Assembly (NCBI GenBank): GCA_946481275.1
Contig: CAMLMV010000001.1
Coordinates: forward strand, 124,001-188,000
DNA: 64,000 bases
DNA from: an uncultured Massilia sp.
GTDB taxonomy: Bacteria > Pseudomonadota > Gammaproteobacteria > Burkholderiales > Burkholderiaceae
Direction of reading: 5' to 3'
Shown: in pieces, positions 43,566-52,661 of the stretch
Layout of the letters: each line of letters begins with the position of its first letter
Position numbering within the stretch: the first letter of the stretch is position 1
Translations under genes and position numbers: made by a program
Notes under the pieces: model-generated
Told to the model about the DNA's origin: nothing
Databases searched by the model: none
What the model saw: only the letters and a program-made list of their open reading frames with translations

Positions 43566-46427
43566 ATGAAATCACTCGTCGCCGCCGCCGTGCTGGCGCT
43601 TGCGGCCGCACAGCCGGCATGGGCGCTGGGAGAGCGCGCATTCGTGACGTTCGAGGCGGGCAAGGATGCCGTCGTACTCGCGCGGCCCGGGCTGGCCGCG
43701 CGCATCGTCGTGGACCCGAACGAATTCAAGGGCGTGCGCCGCGCGGCGGCTGACCTGCAGGCGGACATCGAACGCGTGTCCGGCACCCGGCCCGCGCTGC
43801 TGGCGTCCGCGGGCGCCGTGGCGAAGGGCGCGGACGTCGTCATCGTCGGCACGCTCGGCAAGAGCGCGCTGATCGACCGCCTCGCGCGCGAGAACAGGAT
43901 CGACGCGAAGGCCTTGCGCGGCAAGTGGGAAGGCTACCTCGTACAGACCGTGCGCAATCCTCTGCCGGGCGTGGCGCGTGCGCTCGTCGTCGCAGGCAGC
44001 GACCGGCGCGGCACGATCTTCGGGCTGTACACGGTGTCCGAACAGATCGGCGTCTCGCCATGGAACTGGTGGGCGGACGTGGCACCTCCGAAGCACGACG
44101 TGCTCGCCGTGGCGGCAGGCACGCGCGTGGCCGACGCACCCGTCGTGCGCTACCGCGGCATCTTCCTGAACGACGAGGCGCCGGCGCTGTCCGGCTGGGC
44201 CAAGGAGAAATTCGGCGGCTTCAACCACAAGTTCTACGAGAAGATATTCGAGCTCGTGCTGCGCATGCGCGGCAACTACCTGTGGCCCGCGATGTGGGGC
44301 AATGCGTTCTACGACGACGATGCGGAGAACGGTCCGCTGGCCGACGAGATGGGCATCGTGATGGGCACGTCGCACCACGAACCGCTGATGCGCGCCCATG
44401 CCGAGTGGAAGAAGTACGGCAAGGGACCGTGGGACTACAACCGCAACGAACAGGTGCTGCGCGAATTCTGGCAGCAGGGGCTGGATCGGTCGAAGGACTA
44501 CGACAAGGTCATCACGCTGGGCATGCGCGGCGACGGCGACGAGCCGATGTCAGAGGAATCGAACGTCGCGCTGCTGCAGCGGATCGTGGCCGACCAGCGC
44601 GCGATGATCGCGAAGACGACCGGAAAACCGCTGCCGCAGGTCCCGCAGGTGTGGGCCCTGTACAAGGAAGTGCAGGAGTATTACGAGAAGGGCATGCGCG
44701 TGCCGGACGACGTGACCCTGCTCTGGTGCGACGACAACTGGGGCAATATCCGCCGCCTGCCGACCGCGGAGGAGCGCAAGCGCAGCGGCGGCGCCGGCAT
44801 CTACTACCACTTCGACTACGTGGGCGGCCCGCGCTCCTATAAATGGATCAACGTGACGCCGCTGCCGAAGGTGTGGGAGCAGATGCATCTCGCCTGGCGC
44901 CTCGGCGCGGACCGGCTGTGGGTCGTGAACGTCGGCGACCTCAAGCCGATGGAAGTGCCGACGGAATTCTTCCTGACGTACGCCTGGAACCCGGCCGCGT
45001 GGCCCGCGTCGCGCCTGCCGGCGTACCTGAAGCTGTGGGCGGCGCGCGAGTTCGGCGCCGGCAACGCGTCCGAGATCGCGGACATCGTCGAGACGTACGC
45101 CCGCTACAACGGCCGCCGCCGGCCGGAGCAGCTGGAGCCGGGTACGTACAGCGCGACGAACTACCGCGAGTCCGAGCGCATCGTCGCCGACTGGCGCGAC
45201 CTGGCGGCCCGCGTCGAGCGGGTGAAAGCGAAGCTGGCGCCCGCGCAGAAGGCCGCGTTCTTCCAGCTCGTCGAGCATCCGGTGCGCGCATCGGGCACGC
45301 TGGGCGAACTGTACGCGACGGTGCAGGCGAACCGCCTCCATGCGCAGCAGGGCCGCGCCGACACGAACGACCTCGCGGCCCGCGCGCGCGACCTGTTCGC
45401 GCAGGACGCCGCGATCTCGCGCGAGTACCACACGATCAACGGCGGCAAGTGGAACCACATGATGGCGCAGACGCACATCGGCTACACGAGCTGGCGCGAC
45501 CCCGCGACGAACATCATGCCCGACGTGCGCGAGATCGCGCTGCCGGCCGCGCCCGCGCTGGGCGTGGCGGTGGAGGGCAGCGAGGCCGCCTGGCCGGCGG
45601 CGCAGGACCTGCGCCTTCCCGCGTTCGAACCGTTCGACAAATCGAATCGCTACATCGAGGTCTTCGATCGCGGTGCCGCGCCGGTGGCGTGGACGGCACG
45701 TGCCGAGCAACCGTGGATCGTGCTGGGCGAATCGTCCGGCACGACGGACAAGTCGAAGCGGATCGCCGTCAACGTGCGCTGGGACCAGGTGCCGGCCGGC
45801 GTGACGTCCGGCCGCGTGCTGGTGAGCGGTCCGGATGGCCGGCAGGCCGCCGTGGAGGTCCCGCTGCGCCATGCCGACCAGCGCGGCACGCAGGTCGCAG
45901 GTTTCGTCGAGACGGGCGGCACGGTCGCCATCGAGGCCGAACACTACAGCCGCGCGCTGGCGCCAACAGGCCGCGAATGGCTGCGCGTACCGGGGCTGGG
46001 GCGCACCTTGTCCGGCATGACGACCTTGCCGGTGGACGCGCCCGCGCTGCAGCCTGCGGACGGCATGCGCCTGGAATACGACGTGTTCCTGTTCGAGCCG
46101 GGCAAGGTGAACGTGCAGGCGACGCTGGCGCCCACGCTGAAATTCCGGCCGGGACCGGGCTTCCGCTATGCCGTCTCCATCGACGACGAGCCGCCGCGCA
46201 TCGTCGACGTGCATGCGGACGAATCGCTGAAGCACTGGGAAAGGATCGTCACGGACGGCGTCGCGCAGTTCACGACGGCGCACGAGGTGAAGGCGGCGGG
46301 GCGCCATACGCTGAAGTTCTGGGCGCTGGACCCGGGCCTCGTGCTGCAGCGCGTCGTGATCGATGCGGGCGGCCTGAAGCCGAGCTATCTCGGCCCGCAG
46401 GAAAGCCCGCTGGTCAAGGCGAATTAA
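43566..46427 (+). CDS. GH115 alpha-glucuronidase
   Basis: A 953-residue secreted enzyme of family 115, which removes (4-O-methyl-)glucuronic acid from internal xylose units of polymeric xylan. After the signal peptide (about 1-21) come an N-terminal alpha/beta domain (VVIVGTLGKS, RGTIFGLYTVSEQIGVSPW), the barrel (RGIFLNDEAPALSGW, MRGNYLWPAMWGNAF, GTSHHEPLMR, WCDDNWGNIRRLP), a helical domain and a C-terminal beta-sandwich (about 770-945). All family landmarks are in order and the length is typical. It starts 27 bp after the GDSL gene with an AGGAGA site, so both form one unit. Confidence 0.93.
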   Translation: MKSLVAAAVLALAAAQPAWALGERAFVTFEAGKDAVVLARPGLAARIVVDPNEFKGVRRAAADLQADIERVSGTRPALLASAGAVAKGADVVIVGTLGKSALIDRLARENRIDAKALRGKWEGYLVQTVRNPLPGVARALVVAGSDRRGTIFGLYTVSEQIGVSPWNWWADVAPPKHDVLAVAAGTRVADAPVVRYRGIFLNDEAPALSGWAKEKFGGFNHKFYEKIFELVLRMRGNYLWPAMWGNAFYDDDAENGPLADEMGIVMGTSHHEPLMRAHAEWKKYGKGPWDYNRNEQVLREFWQQGLDRSKDYDKVITLGMRGDGDEPMSEESNVALLQRIVADQRAMIAKTTGKPLPQVPQVWALYKEVQEYYEKGMRVPDDVTLLWCDDNWGNIRRLPTAEERKRSGGAGIYYHFDYVGGPRSYKWINVTPLPKVWEQMHLAWRLGADRLWVVNVGDLKPMEVPTEFFLTYAWNPAAWPASRLPAYLKLWAAREFGAGNASEIADIVETYARYNGRRRPEQLEPGTYSATNYRESERIVADWRDLAARVERVKAKLAPAQKAAFFQLVEHPVRASGTLGELYATVQANRLHAQQGRADTNDLAARARDLFAQDAAISREYHTINGGKWNHMMAQTHIGYTSWRDPATNIMPDVREIALPAAPALGVAVEGSEAAWPAAQDLRLPAFEPFDKSNRYIEVFDRGAAPVAWTARAEQPWIVLGESSGTTDKSKRIAVNVRWDQVPAGVTSGRVLVSGPDGRQAAVEVPLRHADQRGTQVAGFVETGGTVAIEAEHYSRALAPTGREWLRVPGLGRTLSGMTTLPVDAPALQPADGMRLEYDVFLFEPGKVNVQATLAPTLKFRPGPGFRYAVSIDDEPPRIVDVHADESLKHWERIVTDGVAQFTTAHEVKAAGRHTLKFWALDPGLVLQRVVIDAGGLKPSYLGPQESPLVKAN

Positions 46428-46825
46428 TCGGCGTGCGCCACGCGCAGCCCGCCCTTGCGGTCGGGCAGCCACACTTCGGCGAGGTCGGAACTGACGTCGA
46501 AGAAGCCGAGTTCGTGCTTCGCCGCCAGGCGGTGCACGGCCTCCCACGCCGCGTCGATGCGGTCCCAGTCGAGGAAAGTCATGTAGAGGAGTGTCCGGCC
46601 GATCGTGTAGTCGGTGCCCGTTTCCGGTTCCTCCACGTCGGCCGGCGCGGGCGGGAACTCGGCGGACAGGTCCGCGTAGAACGCCTGCAGCGCGGGCGTG
46701 GCCACGGTCGGGTCGTCGTAGCCGTGGTCCTCGGTCCACTCGGTCTGTTCCTCGTACCAGTCGAGGAAGGCGGGCCGCTTGAAAGGGGCGGCGTCGGGGG
46801 CGAACACCATCAGGTCGAAACTCAT
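46424..46825 (-). CDS. Hypothetical acidic protein
   Basis: A 133-residue, Asp/Glu-rich soluble protein starting MSFDLMVFAPDAAPFKRPAF and containing FLDWYEEQTEWTEDHGYDD. This opening is common to a small family of uncharacterised proteins, often encoded near toxin-immunity or signalling genes, but nothing here supports such a role. Its stop overlaps the GH115 stop by 4 bp. The function is unknown. Confidence 0.7.
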   Translation of the reverse strand: MSFDLMVFAPDAAPFKRPAFLDWYEEQTEWTEDHGYDDPTVATPALQAFYADLSAEFPPAPADVEEPETGTDYTIGRTLLYMTFLDWDRIDAAWEAVHRLAAKHELGFFDVSSDLAEVWLPDRKGGLRVAHAD

Positions 46826-46995
46826 CGTGCGGTTCTTTCAGGGCGATTCATCGGTCAGGCATGACGATACACGCCGCCCGCGTGTGGTGCAAATGCCGAA
46901 AATCCCGCAATCCCTGCGCAAAGCTGGTTTCGGTGGTGCAAAAAAGATAATATGCTGAGCCTGCCCGAACCGAACCCTCGCCGATTGGAGCCCCC

Positions 46996-48288
46996 ATGAC
47001 TTCCATGCTGAAATCCAAGGCCGCCCCTGCCTTGCTCGCCCGCTCTTTGCTCGTCCTCGCTCCGCTGCTCGTTACCGAAGCGGCACACGCCGGTCCCAAA
47101 TACACGTACAGCTACGTGGGCAACCCGTCCACGCCCGTGCGCGCGAAGCCGGTGTCGTGCTGGGAAACGGTCTGCACGCCGTCCGTCGTGCTGATGGGCG
47201 GCGGCTACGACGTGGCCGAGGCGTTCCGCTGGATGATCGCGCAGGCCGGCATCACGAAGGCGGCGGGCGGCCGCTTCGTCATCCTCCGCGCGACGGGCGG
47301 CGACGCGTACAACCCGTACGTCTACAGCCGCCTCGGCACGGTCGATACGACGACGAGCCGCAATTACGAGATGGTCGGCGGCCTCGACCTGGGCGTGACG
47401 TCCGTCGAAACGCTCGTGATCCCGAGCCGCACCGCGGCGGCGGATCCGTTCGTGCTGGACGTGATCTCGAAAGCGAGCGCCATTTTCATCGCCGGCGGCG
47501 ACCAGGCGGACTATTACCAGTACTGGCAAGGCACGCCGCTGGCCGCCGCGCTGCAGCGCGCCGTCAATGCGGGCATCCCCATCGGCGGCACGAGCGCCGG
47601 CAATGCAATGCTGGGCCAGTACGCGTTCGTCGCGTTGAACGACACGGTGACGTCGGACGAGGCGCTCGCCAATCCGTTCAACCGCTACATGACGATCGAC
47701 CCGCTCAATACGTCGTCCGGCAAATTCATCCAGACGGGCAGCTTCATCAGCATCCCGGGCCTGGAAAAGACGATCACGGACGACCATTTCAATACGCGCG
47801 ACCGGCTGGGCCGCCTGATCGGCTTCGTGTCCCGCATCGGCAACGGCTGCCCCGGCGGCGTCGAACAGTTCGACCAGGTGCTGGGCGTCGGCGTCGACGA
47901 GGAGACGGCCGTGCTGGTGTCCGGGCCGCGCGGCAGCGTCAAGGCGCAGCTGGTCGCCAACCCCTACAACCCGGAAAACACGACGGCACCGTATGCGCCG
48001 CAGAACTCCGCCTACTTCACGAAGCTCGTGCGCACGCCGGCCCAGTGCGCCGCCAAGAAGACGCTGGACATCAACAGCGGCGTGCAGGTCTACCGCCTCA
48101 GCGCGCAGGTGGCGCAGCCGTCCCCGTATCCGTCGGCGCCGCAGTACAGCTTCAGGACGAATGCGACGTTCAACCTGTCCAGCTGGACGCAGCAGACGCC
48201 GACGACGTACGCCGACGGCTCGTCGCTGAACGGTCCGTTCGTGTACGGCACGGCGGGCGGTGCGATCCTGGGCACTCAGGTCCGCTGA
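46996..48288 (+). CDS. Second cyanophycinase-like peptidase (family S51), exported
   Basis: A 430-residue protein with a signal peptide (about 1-33) and the S51 fold: PSVVLMGGGYDVAEAFRWM, GRFVILRATGGDAYN, KASAIFIAGGDQADYY, the nucleophile elbow IPIGGTSAGNAMLG (Ser in TSAG) and GVGVDEETAVLVSG. It is clearly diverged from the S51 gene at 34.4 kb. It also has a Cys pair near the start (PVSCWETVCTPS), which may form a disulphide in the periplasm. A GGAG site precedes the ATG. The ArfB gene follows after 6 bp. Confidence 0.85.
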   Translation: MTSMLKSKAAPALLARSLLVLAPLLVTEAAHAGPKYTYSYVGNPSTPVRAKPVSCWETVCTPSVVLMGGGYDVAEAFRWMIAQAGITKAAGGRFVILRATGGDAYNPYVYSRLGTVDTTTSRNYEMVGGLDLGVTSVETLVIPSRTAAADPFVLDVISKASAIFIAGGDQADYYQYWQGTPLAAALQRAVNAGIPIGGTSAGNAMLGQYAFVALNDTVTSDEALANPFNRYMTIDPLNTSSGKFIQTGSFISIPGLEKTITDDHFNTRDRLGRLIGFVSRIGNGCPGGVEQFDQVLGVGVDEETAVLVSGPRGSVKAQLVANPYNPENTTAPYAPQNSAYFTKLVRTPAQCAAKKTLDINSGVQVYRLSAQVAQPSPYPSAPQYSFRTNATFNLSSWTQQTPTTYADGSSLNGPFVYGTAGGAILGTQVR

Positions 48289-48294
48289 CAGCCC

Positions 48295-48699
48295 GTGCGC
48301 CCGCCTGTCGCCATCGATCCGGACGAGGTCGAGTTCAGCGCGATCCGAGCACAGGGCCCGGGCGGGCAGAACGTGAACAAGGTGTCGAACGCCGTGCAGG
48401 CGCGCTTCGACATCGGCGCGTCGTCGTTGCCGGCGGACGTGAAGGAACGCCTGCGCGCGCTGCCCGACGCCCGCATCACGCGCGACGGCGTCGTCGTCAT
48501 CAAGGCGCAGTCCGCGCGCAGCCTGGAGCGCAACCGCGCGGAGGCGCTGGCGCGGCTGCAGGCGCTCGTCGACGTTGCCGCCACCGTGCCCCTCATACGC
48601 AGGGCAACGCGGCCCACCCTCGGGTCGCAGCGCCGCCGGCTCGACGCCAAGGCTGGCCGTGGCCAGGTAAAGGCCTTGCGCTGCAAGGTCCACGACTGA
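48295..48699 (+). CDS. arfB: Alternative ribosome-rescue factor ArfB
   Basis: A 134-residue peptidyl-tRNA hydrolase that frees ribosomes stalled on mRNAs without a stop codon. The catalytic GGQ is at residues 23-25 (AQGPGGQNVNKVSNAV), and the basic C-terminal tail (RRRLDAKAGRGQVK) that enters the empty mRNA channel is present. It uses a GTG start at 48295, only 6 bp after the peptidase stop. No ATG start would keep the conserved N-terminus. Confidence 0.92.
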   Translation: MRPPVAIDPDEVEFSAIRAQGPGGQNVNKVSNAVQARFDIGASSLPADVKERLRALPDARITRDGVVVIKAQSARSLERNRAEALARLQALVDVAATVPLIRRATRPTLGSQRRRLDAKAGRGQVKALRCKVHD

Positions 48700-48929
48700 T
48701 CGGGCTGGCTGAGCGGCCTATATCGAAACCCACATTTGCCATACGAAGATGGCATGCCTCCTTGATAGCGGTTAACAATCACTGTTAGCACAATTGACTG
48801 CGCCTGTCACCGTCTCTACGATGAAATCGGTTACATAACAATAAGAATGCGGCGTCGACGCCCCGGATGCCGTATGCGGATACGGTAGTCGCGGTCCGCT
48901 TCAAGCGGGGCGAACATCAAGGAGACTAT

Positions 48930-49655
48930 ATGAAGAACGCACTTTGCATCACGGCAGTGGCATTGGCAACGAGTCTCGCCGCCCCGGCGCAGGCGGCAAC
49001 CTGGTCCACCTCCGCGCAGTACGGAGGGACCACGATGGGCGCGTACAGCTTCAACAACGACATCTGGGGGCAGGGCGCCGGCCCGCAGACGCTGTGGGTC
49101 AATTCGCCGGCCGACTGGGGCGTGTGGTCGAACCAGCCGAACACCGGCGGCATCAAGTCCTACCCGCACATCGGCTTTTACGTCGGCAAGCCGCTGAGCA
49201 ACCTGTCGCGCGTGACGTCCGTCGTGTCGGCGACGACGCCGGCCGGCGGCGCATGGGAATCGGCGTACGACATCTGGGACTCGAACCACGCCAACGAGAT
49301 CATGCTGTGGCTGAACTACACGGGCACGTCGGGCGGTTGCGGCAACGTCAAGCCGGTCTCGTACAACTGGACGGCGCAAGGCTGCGCGATCCCCGTGTAT
49401 ACGAACGTGAACGTGGGCGGCGCGACGTGGAACGTCTATCGCGGCAATAACGGCGGCAACATGGTGTACTCGTTCCTGCGCACGACGAAGACCAACAACA
49501 CGACCGTCGACATCCTCGCCATCATGCGCTACCTGCAGAACCTCGGCTGGATCGGCAACGTCACGCTGGGCGACGTGCAATACGGGTTTGAGATCACGTC
49601 GTCCTCGGGCGGCATGGACTTCGGCGCGCGTAACTTCTCGGTCACCGCCTATTGA
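48930..49655 (+). CDS. GH12 endoglucanase/xyloglucanase
   Basis: A 241-residue secreted enzyme of family 12, acting on beta-1,4-glucan or xyloglucan. A signal peptide covers about 1-23 (APAQA-ATW). The catalytic pair is Glu near 122 (NEIMLWLNY, nucleophile) and Glu near 221 (VQYGFEITSSSGG, acid/base). The compact jelly-roll length is typical. The open frame begins at 48867, but ATG 48930 with AAGGAGA upstream starts the signal peptide. A weak LacI-like half-match (TGTTAGCACAA, 48783) lies about 145 bp upstream. It overlaps the convergent cyclase gene by 14 bp. Confidence 0.92.
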   Translation: MKNALCITAVALATSLAAPAQAATWSTSAQYGGTTMGAYSFNNDIWGQGAGPQTLWVNSPADWGVWSNQPNTGGIKSYPHIGFYVGKPLSNLSRVTSVVSATTPAGGAWESAYDIWDSNHANEIMLWLNYTGTSGGCGNVKPVSYNWTAQGCAIPVYTNVNVGGATWNVYRGNNGGNMVYSFLRTTKTNNTTVDILAIMRYLQNLGWIGNVTLGDVQYGFEITSSSGGMDFGARNFSVTAY

Positions 49656-50826
49656 GCAGTCCGGCCTGGCGCGGCCCGGCCGCGTCATTGGCGCAGGCGC
49701 AGCGCGCGTGGACGCGGTCGCGTCCACCGCGCTTGGCGTCGTACATCAGCTTGTCGGCCACGGCGATGAGGTCGCGCAGCACGTGTTGCCCGCCGTCGGC
49801 CGCGAGGTCGGCGCAGGCGACGCCGAAGCTCGCCGTCGTGCGCACGTGCTCCGCCCCGTCGTCGGTCATGACGCTCGTGTCGGCGAAGCGCGTACGAAGC
49901 CGCTCGGCCAGGTGGATGCCGCCGTCGAGGTCCGTCCCCGGCAGGATCGCGAGGAATTCCTCGCCGCCGTAGCGCACCACGCTGTCGACGCCGTCGCGCG
50001 TCATGCGCCGCAACAGGTCCGCGAAGCTGCGCAGCACGGCGTCGCCGCTGGCGTGGCCGTATGTGTCGTTGATGCGCTTGAAATGATCGATGTCGCACAG
50101 GACCACCGTCAGTATGTCGCCATGGTCCGGCGTGCGCATCTGGCCGGGGCGCATCAGGGTCTCGTGCAGGTAGCGCCGGTTGAAGCAGCCCGTGAGGTGA
50201 TCACGCGCCGCCGTGTGCTGGAGCTGCACACGTGCCTGGTATTCCTCGCGCGTCACCTGGTTGAAGCGCCGCGCCGCGAGCGCGCCGAACGCGTTCGCCA
50301 GGACCAGCAGCATTACCATCGTGACCCCGTCGGCCGCCGTCAGCCGGCCGAATTTCCACGTCAGCGCGAGGAAGGCGGCGGTCGCGCCGCCCGCCAGCAC
50401 GAGCGTATTGGCGAAGCTGTTCGGGATGTACAGGTAGATCACGATGAGCATGATCCCGAGCGACATCGCGTGCCAGTGGAATTCGTCCGGCCGCTGCACC
50501 GCGATGAACATGAAGCACACGAGCGCCACGGTTTCCGCGACGCTGGCGGCGATGCGCGTTGCGTGCAGGGTGAGCGGCCGGTGGTACGCGAGCCACGCGC
50601 ATGTGCCGGCCGTCGCGGCGACGACCGCGCGCGCCGCGCACAGCTTCAGGTAGGCCGGACCATAGCCCAGCGCGGCCAGGTCCGAGATCGAGAATGCCAG
50701 GTAGAACAGCGTGCAGAACACGAGCGTGTAGCCGAGCAGGGCCCGTGTCTGCGGCAGTTGGTGGACGAGGAATGCGGCTTCGTGTGAAGGCAGCGCAAAC
50801 TCGCCGGTGAGCGGGTGGATTCTCAT
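49642..50826 (-). CDS. Membrane-bound diguanylate cyclase
   Basis: A protein of about 394 residues with six hydrophobic helices (about 25-205) followed by a cytoplasmic GGDEF domain. The active-site motif is RYGGEEFLAI (about 285), an active GGEEF form, preceded by DHLTGCFNRRYLHETL and CDIDHFKRINDTYGH. It should make cyclic-di-GMP in response to a membrane or extracellular cue. The start is uncertain: I chose ATG 50826 (MRIHPLTGEF) because the frame above it (to 50961) is compositionally odd, though neither start has a good ribosome site. Confidence 0.88.
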   Translation of the reverse strand: MRIHPLTGEFALPSHEAAFLVHQLPQTRALLGYTLVFCTLFYLAFSISDLAALGYGPAYLKLCAARAVVAATAGTCAWLAYHRPLTLHATRIAASVAETVALVCFMFIAVQRPDEFHWHAMSLGIMLIVIYLYIPNSFANTLVLAGGATAAFLALTWKFGRLTAADGVTMVMLLVLANAFGALAARRFNQVTREEYQARVQLQHTAARDHLTGCFNRRYLHETLMRPGQMRTPDHGDILTVVLCDIDHFKRINDTYGHASGDAVLRSFADLLRRMTRDGVDSVVRYGGEEFLAILPGTDLDGGIHLAERLRTRFADTSVMTDDGAEHVRTTASFGVACADLAADGGQHVLRDLIAVADKLMYDAKRGGRDRVHARCACANDAAGPRQAGLLNRR

Positions 50827-51218
50827 GCGGTCGATGGACGGGAGGGGTATACCTGTTCGTGACGAAAGTTCGCGAATACAGACGCGTGTTCTAACTTTTA
50901 TATCAATGCTATTTTCGCATGTTATGGCAAATGAGTCGCCGCTGAACGTCGCGTTCAACATGATTCATATGCTGGCGGGGGTGGAACGTCATGGCTGCCC
51001 GCCCGGGAAACGTACATTTTCAATGCGCGGAGCTCGATCGGAGGTTCTGTGTCGTTGCCGTGATATTTCGTGACAATTTCACTGGCGATATCAGCTATTA
51101 TTGTAAGACTAATCTTACAAAGACCGCTCCGGAACGTTTTTCCGACCTTGTGGCAGTAGCGGGCATTTATGGCCCGGCTCGATGTTGTTTCGGCGGGTGT
51201 CTTATCTATATATCAAAC
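50827..51218. other. 392-bp AT-richer intergenic region before the ATPase-HNH pair
   Basis: No gene is supported here. The region marks the left edge of the AT-richer insert. The ATPase frame is open upstream to 50991 without a good start. It contains the 20-bp palindrome at 51101 and a TATCTATAT run about 15 bp before the ATPase ATG that could be a -10 box. I saw no tRNA, direct repeat or integrase remnant. Confidence 0.5.
51101..51120. promoter_or_regulatory. 20-bp inverted repeat upstream of the ATPase-HNH operon
   Basis: TTGTAAGACTAATCTTACAA has perfect 8-bp arms and a CTAA centre. It lies about 100 bp before the ATPase ATG. Its size fits a dimeric repressor site, but no regulator gene adjoins the pair. 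There is no U run for a terminator. Confidence 0.5.
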
Positions 51219-52661
51219 ATGCGCATAAAAGGTTTGGGTGTAAAAGGTGCCGAAAATGGGCTCCAGATTTCCGCCGCAGATGATGGCGATGCAAACTGGA
51301 TCACTGTCCTGACAGGTGCTAACGGTACGAAGAAAAGCGTGGTGCTCAGGCTCATCGCGAGCGCCGCACTGGGTTTTCCGATCGTGCGAATCGGCACCAT
51401 GCATTTCCGCTCGCTTCAGGTAGAGTTAAGCAAAGGCGCCGGCGTCAGCGCCGTCATTGCAATTTCGGGTACTCCATTCGACCGATTCAATAAAATGAAT
51501 ATGATCAGGCGCAACCGCGGGCTGGAGTCGCCGCCCGGCGAGTTGCCATATTCATACTTTGGCTTCAGATCCGTGAACGGCTCTGCCGGCGCAATCGGTA
51601 TCAGTCGGATCATCGCGAGCCTGTTGTGGAAACGACAGAAGAAACTGGCCACGCGGCAAAAATCATTGTGCCCGATATTCGAATTCCTCGGCTTCGTACC
51701 TATGGTGGCGGCAAGGATTCGCCGACCGCCGAACCTGAATGTGTCCGCGCGCGACAAGAGCGAAGCAGGACTGAAACGCGGTGATTTTGACTCATCTCAG
51801 CTGATTCCATTCCTGGAAGGGTTGCGGAATGACCTTGCGTCCGAAAATAACGAGGAGACGCTGGAATACGCAAAATATCTTTTGCGAAGCAAGGCGCGGC
51901 TGCGGAAACTGGAGAGATTCCTGGAACAGTTTCCCGCACTAATAGTGTATGACTTGAAGTGGGGCAGCGTCACTGCCCAGTTTGACGAACAGGAACAGTT
52001 TGATATCGAAAAACTGATCGATATCGGCTTGCTGGTCATGGATGATCTGCTGATCTTGCCGTCCTCCCGGCCCGAACGCGACCATACCGGATTGATTTCC
52101 GCGACCAGCTTGAGCTCCGGGCAATGGCAGCTGCTGCTTGGTTTGTTGGGGCTGGGGCTCGAGGTCGAAGACAATGCAGTGATATTGATCGATGAGCCGG
52201 AAAACAGTCTTCATCCGGAGTGGCAGAGGAACTATGTCAGGCTTCTCGAAACAGTCCTTTCAGAGAGGAAGCGTTGTCACATCGTGGTCGCGACGCACTC
52301 CCCCTTGATCGCGTCGGGTGTGGACGGCCAGCGAGGGAACATCGTCAGGCTGGTTCCTTCGGCGGATTCGTCGATCGGTATCGCAACAGAACCTTTGGTC
52401 GAAAATTTTGGTTGGGATGTGAACGAGACGCTGGAAGCCTTGTTCGGCATGAAAAGCACGCGTAGTTCGAGTTTCGTGGCGATGGTTGATACCGTCCTGG
52501 GCCTCATCAGGGACGGGAAGACCGATTCCAAGGAATTCATTTCCCTGGGCGGAGAGATCGTCAAGATATCGAAGAATCTCCCGAAGAACGATCCCATGCT
52601 TCCGATTTCGTTGGCGATTCGGAACCTGCTTCCTGGAAAGTTGGCTCATGACGACAATTGA
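51219..52661 (+). CDS. AAA (ABC-like) ATPase of a putative Septu-like defence pair
   Basis: A 480-residue ATPase of the SMC/ABC-like AAA_21 type. The Walker A appears as TGANGTKKSVVLRLIA (about 32-47), with Lys instead of the usual Gly before the catalytic Lys. LSSGQWQLLLGL is the signature motif, VILIDEPENSLHPEWQ (about 318-333) the Walker B with catalytic Glu, and CHIVVATHSP the switch His. A central inserted region (about 120-260) has few known motifs. It overlaps an HNH nuclease gene by 14 bp, the ptuA-ptuB layout of Septu. The ATG at 51219 lacks a ribosome site but starts the conserved N-terminal strand (MRIKGLGVKG). Confidence 0.82.
   Translation: MRIKGLGVKGAENGLQISAADDGDANWITVLTGANGTKKSVVLRLIASAALGFPIVRIGTMHFRSLQVELSKGAGVSAVIAISGTPFDRFNKMNMIRRNRGLESPPGELPYSYFGFRSVNGSAGAIGISRIIASLLWKRQKKLATRQKSLCPIFEFLGFVPMVAARIRRPPNLNVSARDKSEAGLKRGDFDSSQLIPFLEGLRNDLASENNEETLEYAKYLLRSKARLRKLERFLEQFPALIVYDLKWGSVTAQFDEQEQFDIEKLIDIGLLVMDDLLILPSSRPERDHTGLISATSLSSGQWQLLLGLLGLGLEVEDNAVILIDEPENSLHPEWQRNYVRLLETVLSERKRCHIVVATHSPLIASGVDGQRGNIVRLVPSADSSIGIATEPLVENFGWDVNETLEALFGMKSTRSSSFVAMVDTVLGLIRDGKTDSKEFISLGGEIVKISKNLPKNDPMLPISLAIRNLLPGKLAHDDN

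Noticed and set aside
48781..48798. TGTTAGCACAATT before GH12 as a LacI operator
   Set aside because: It matches 11 of 18 bases of the GH67 site and lacks the GCGC centre and right arm, so it is too weak to list as a site without binding data.
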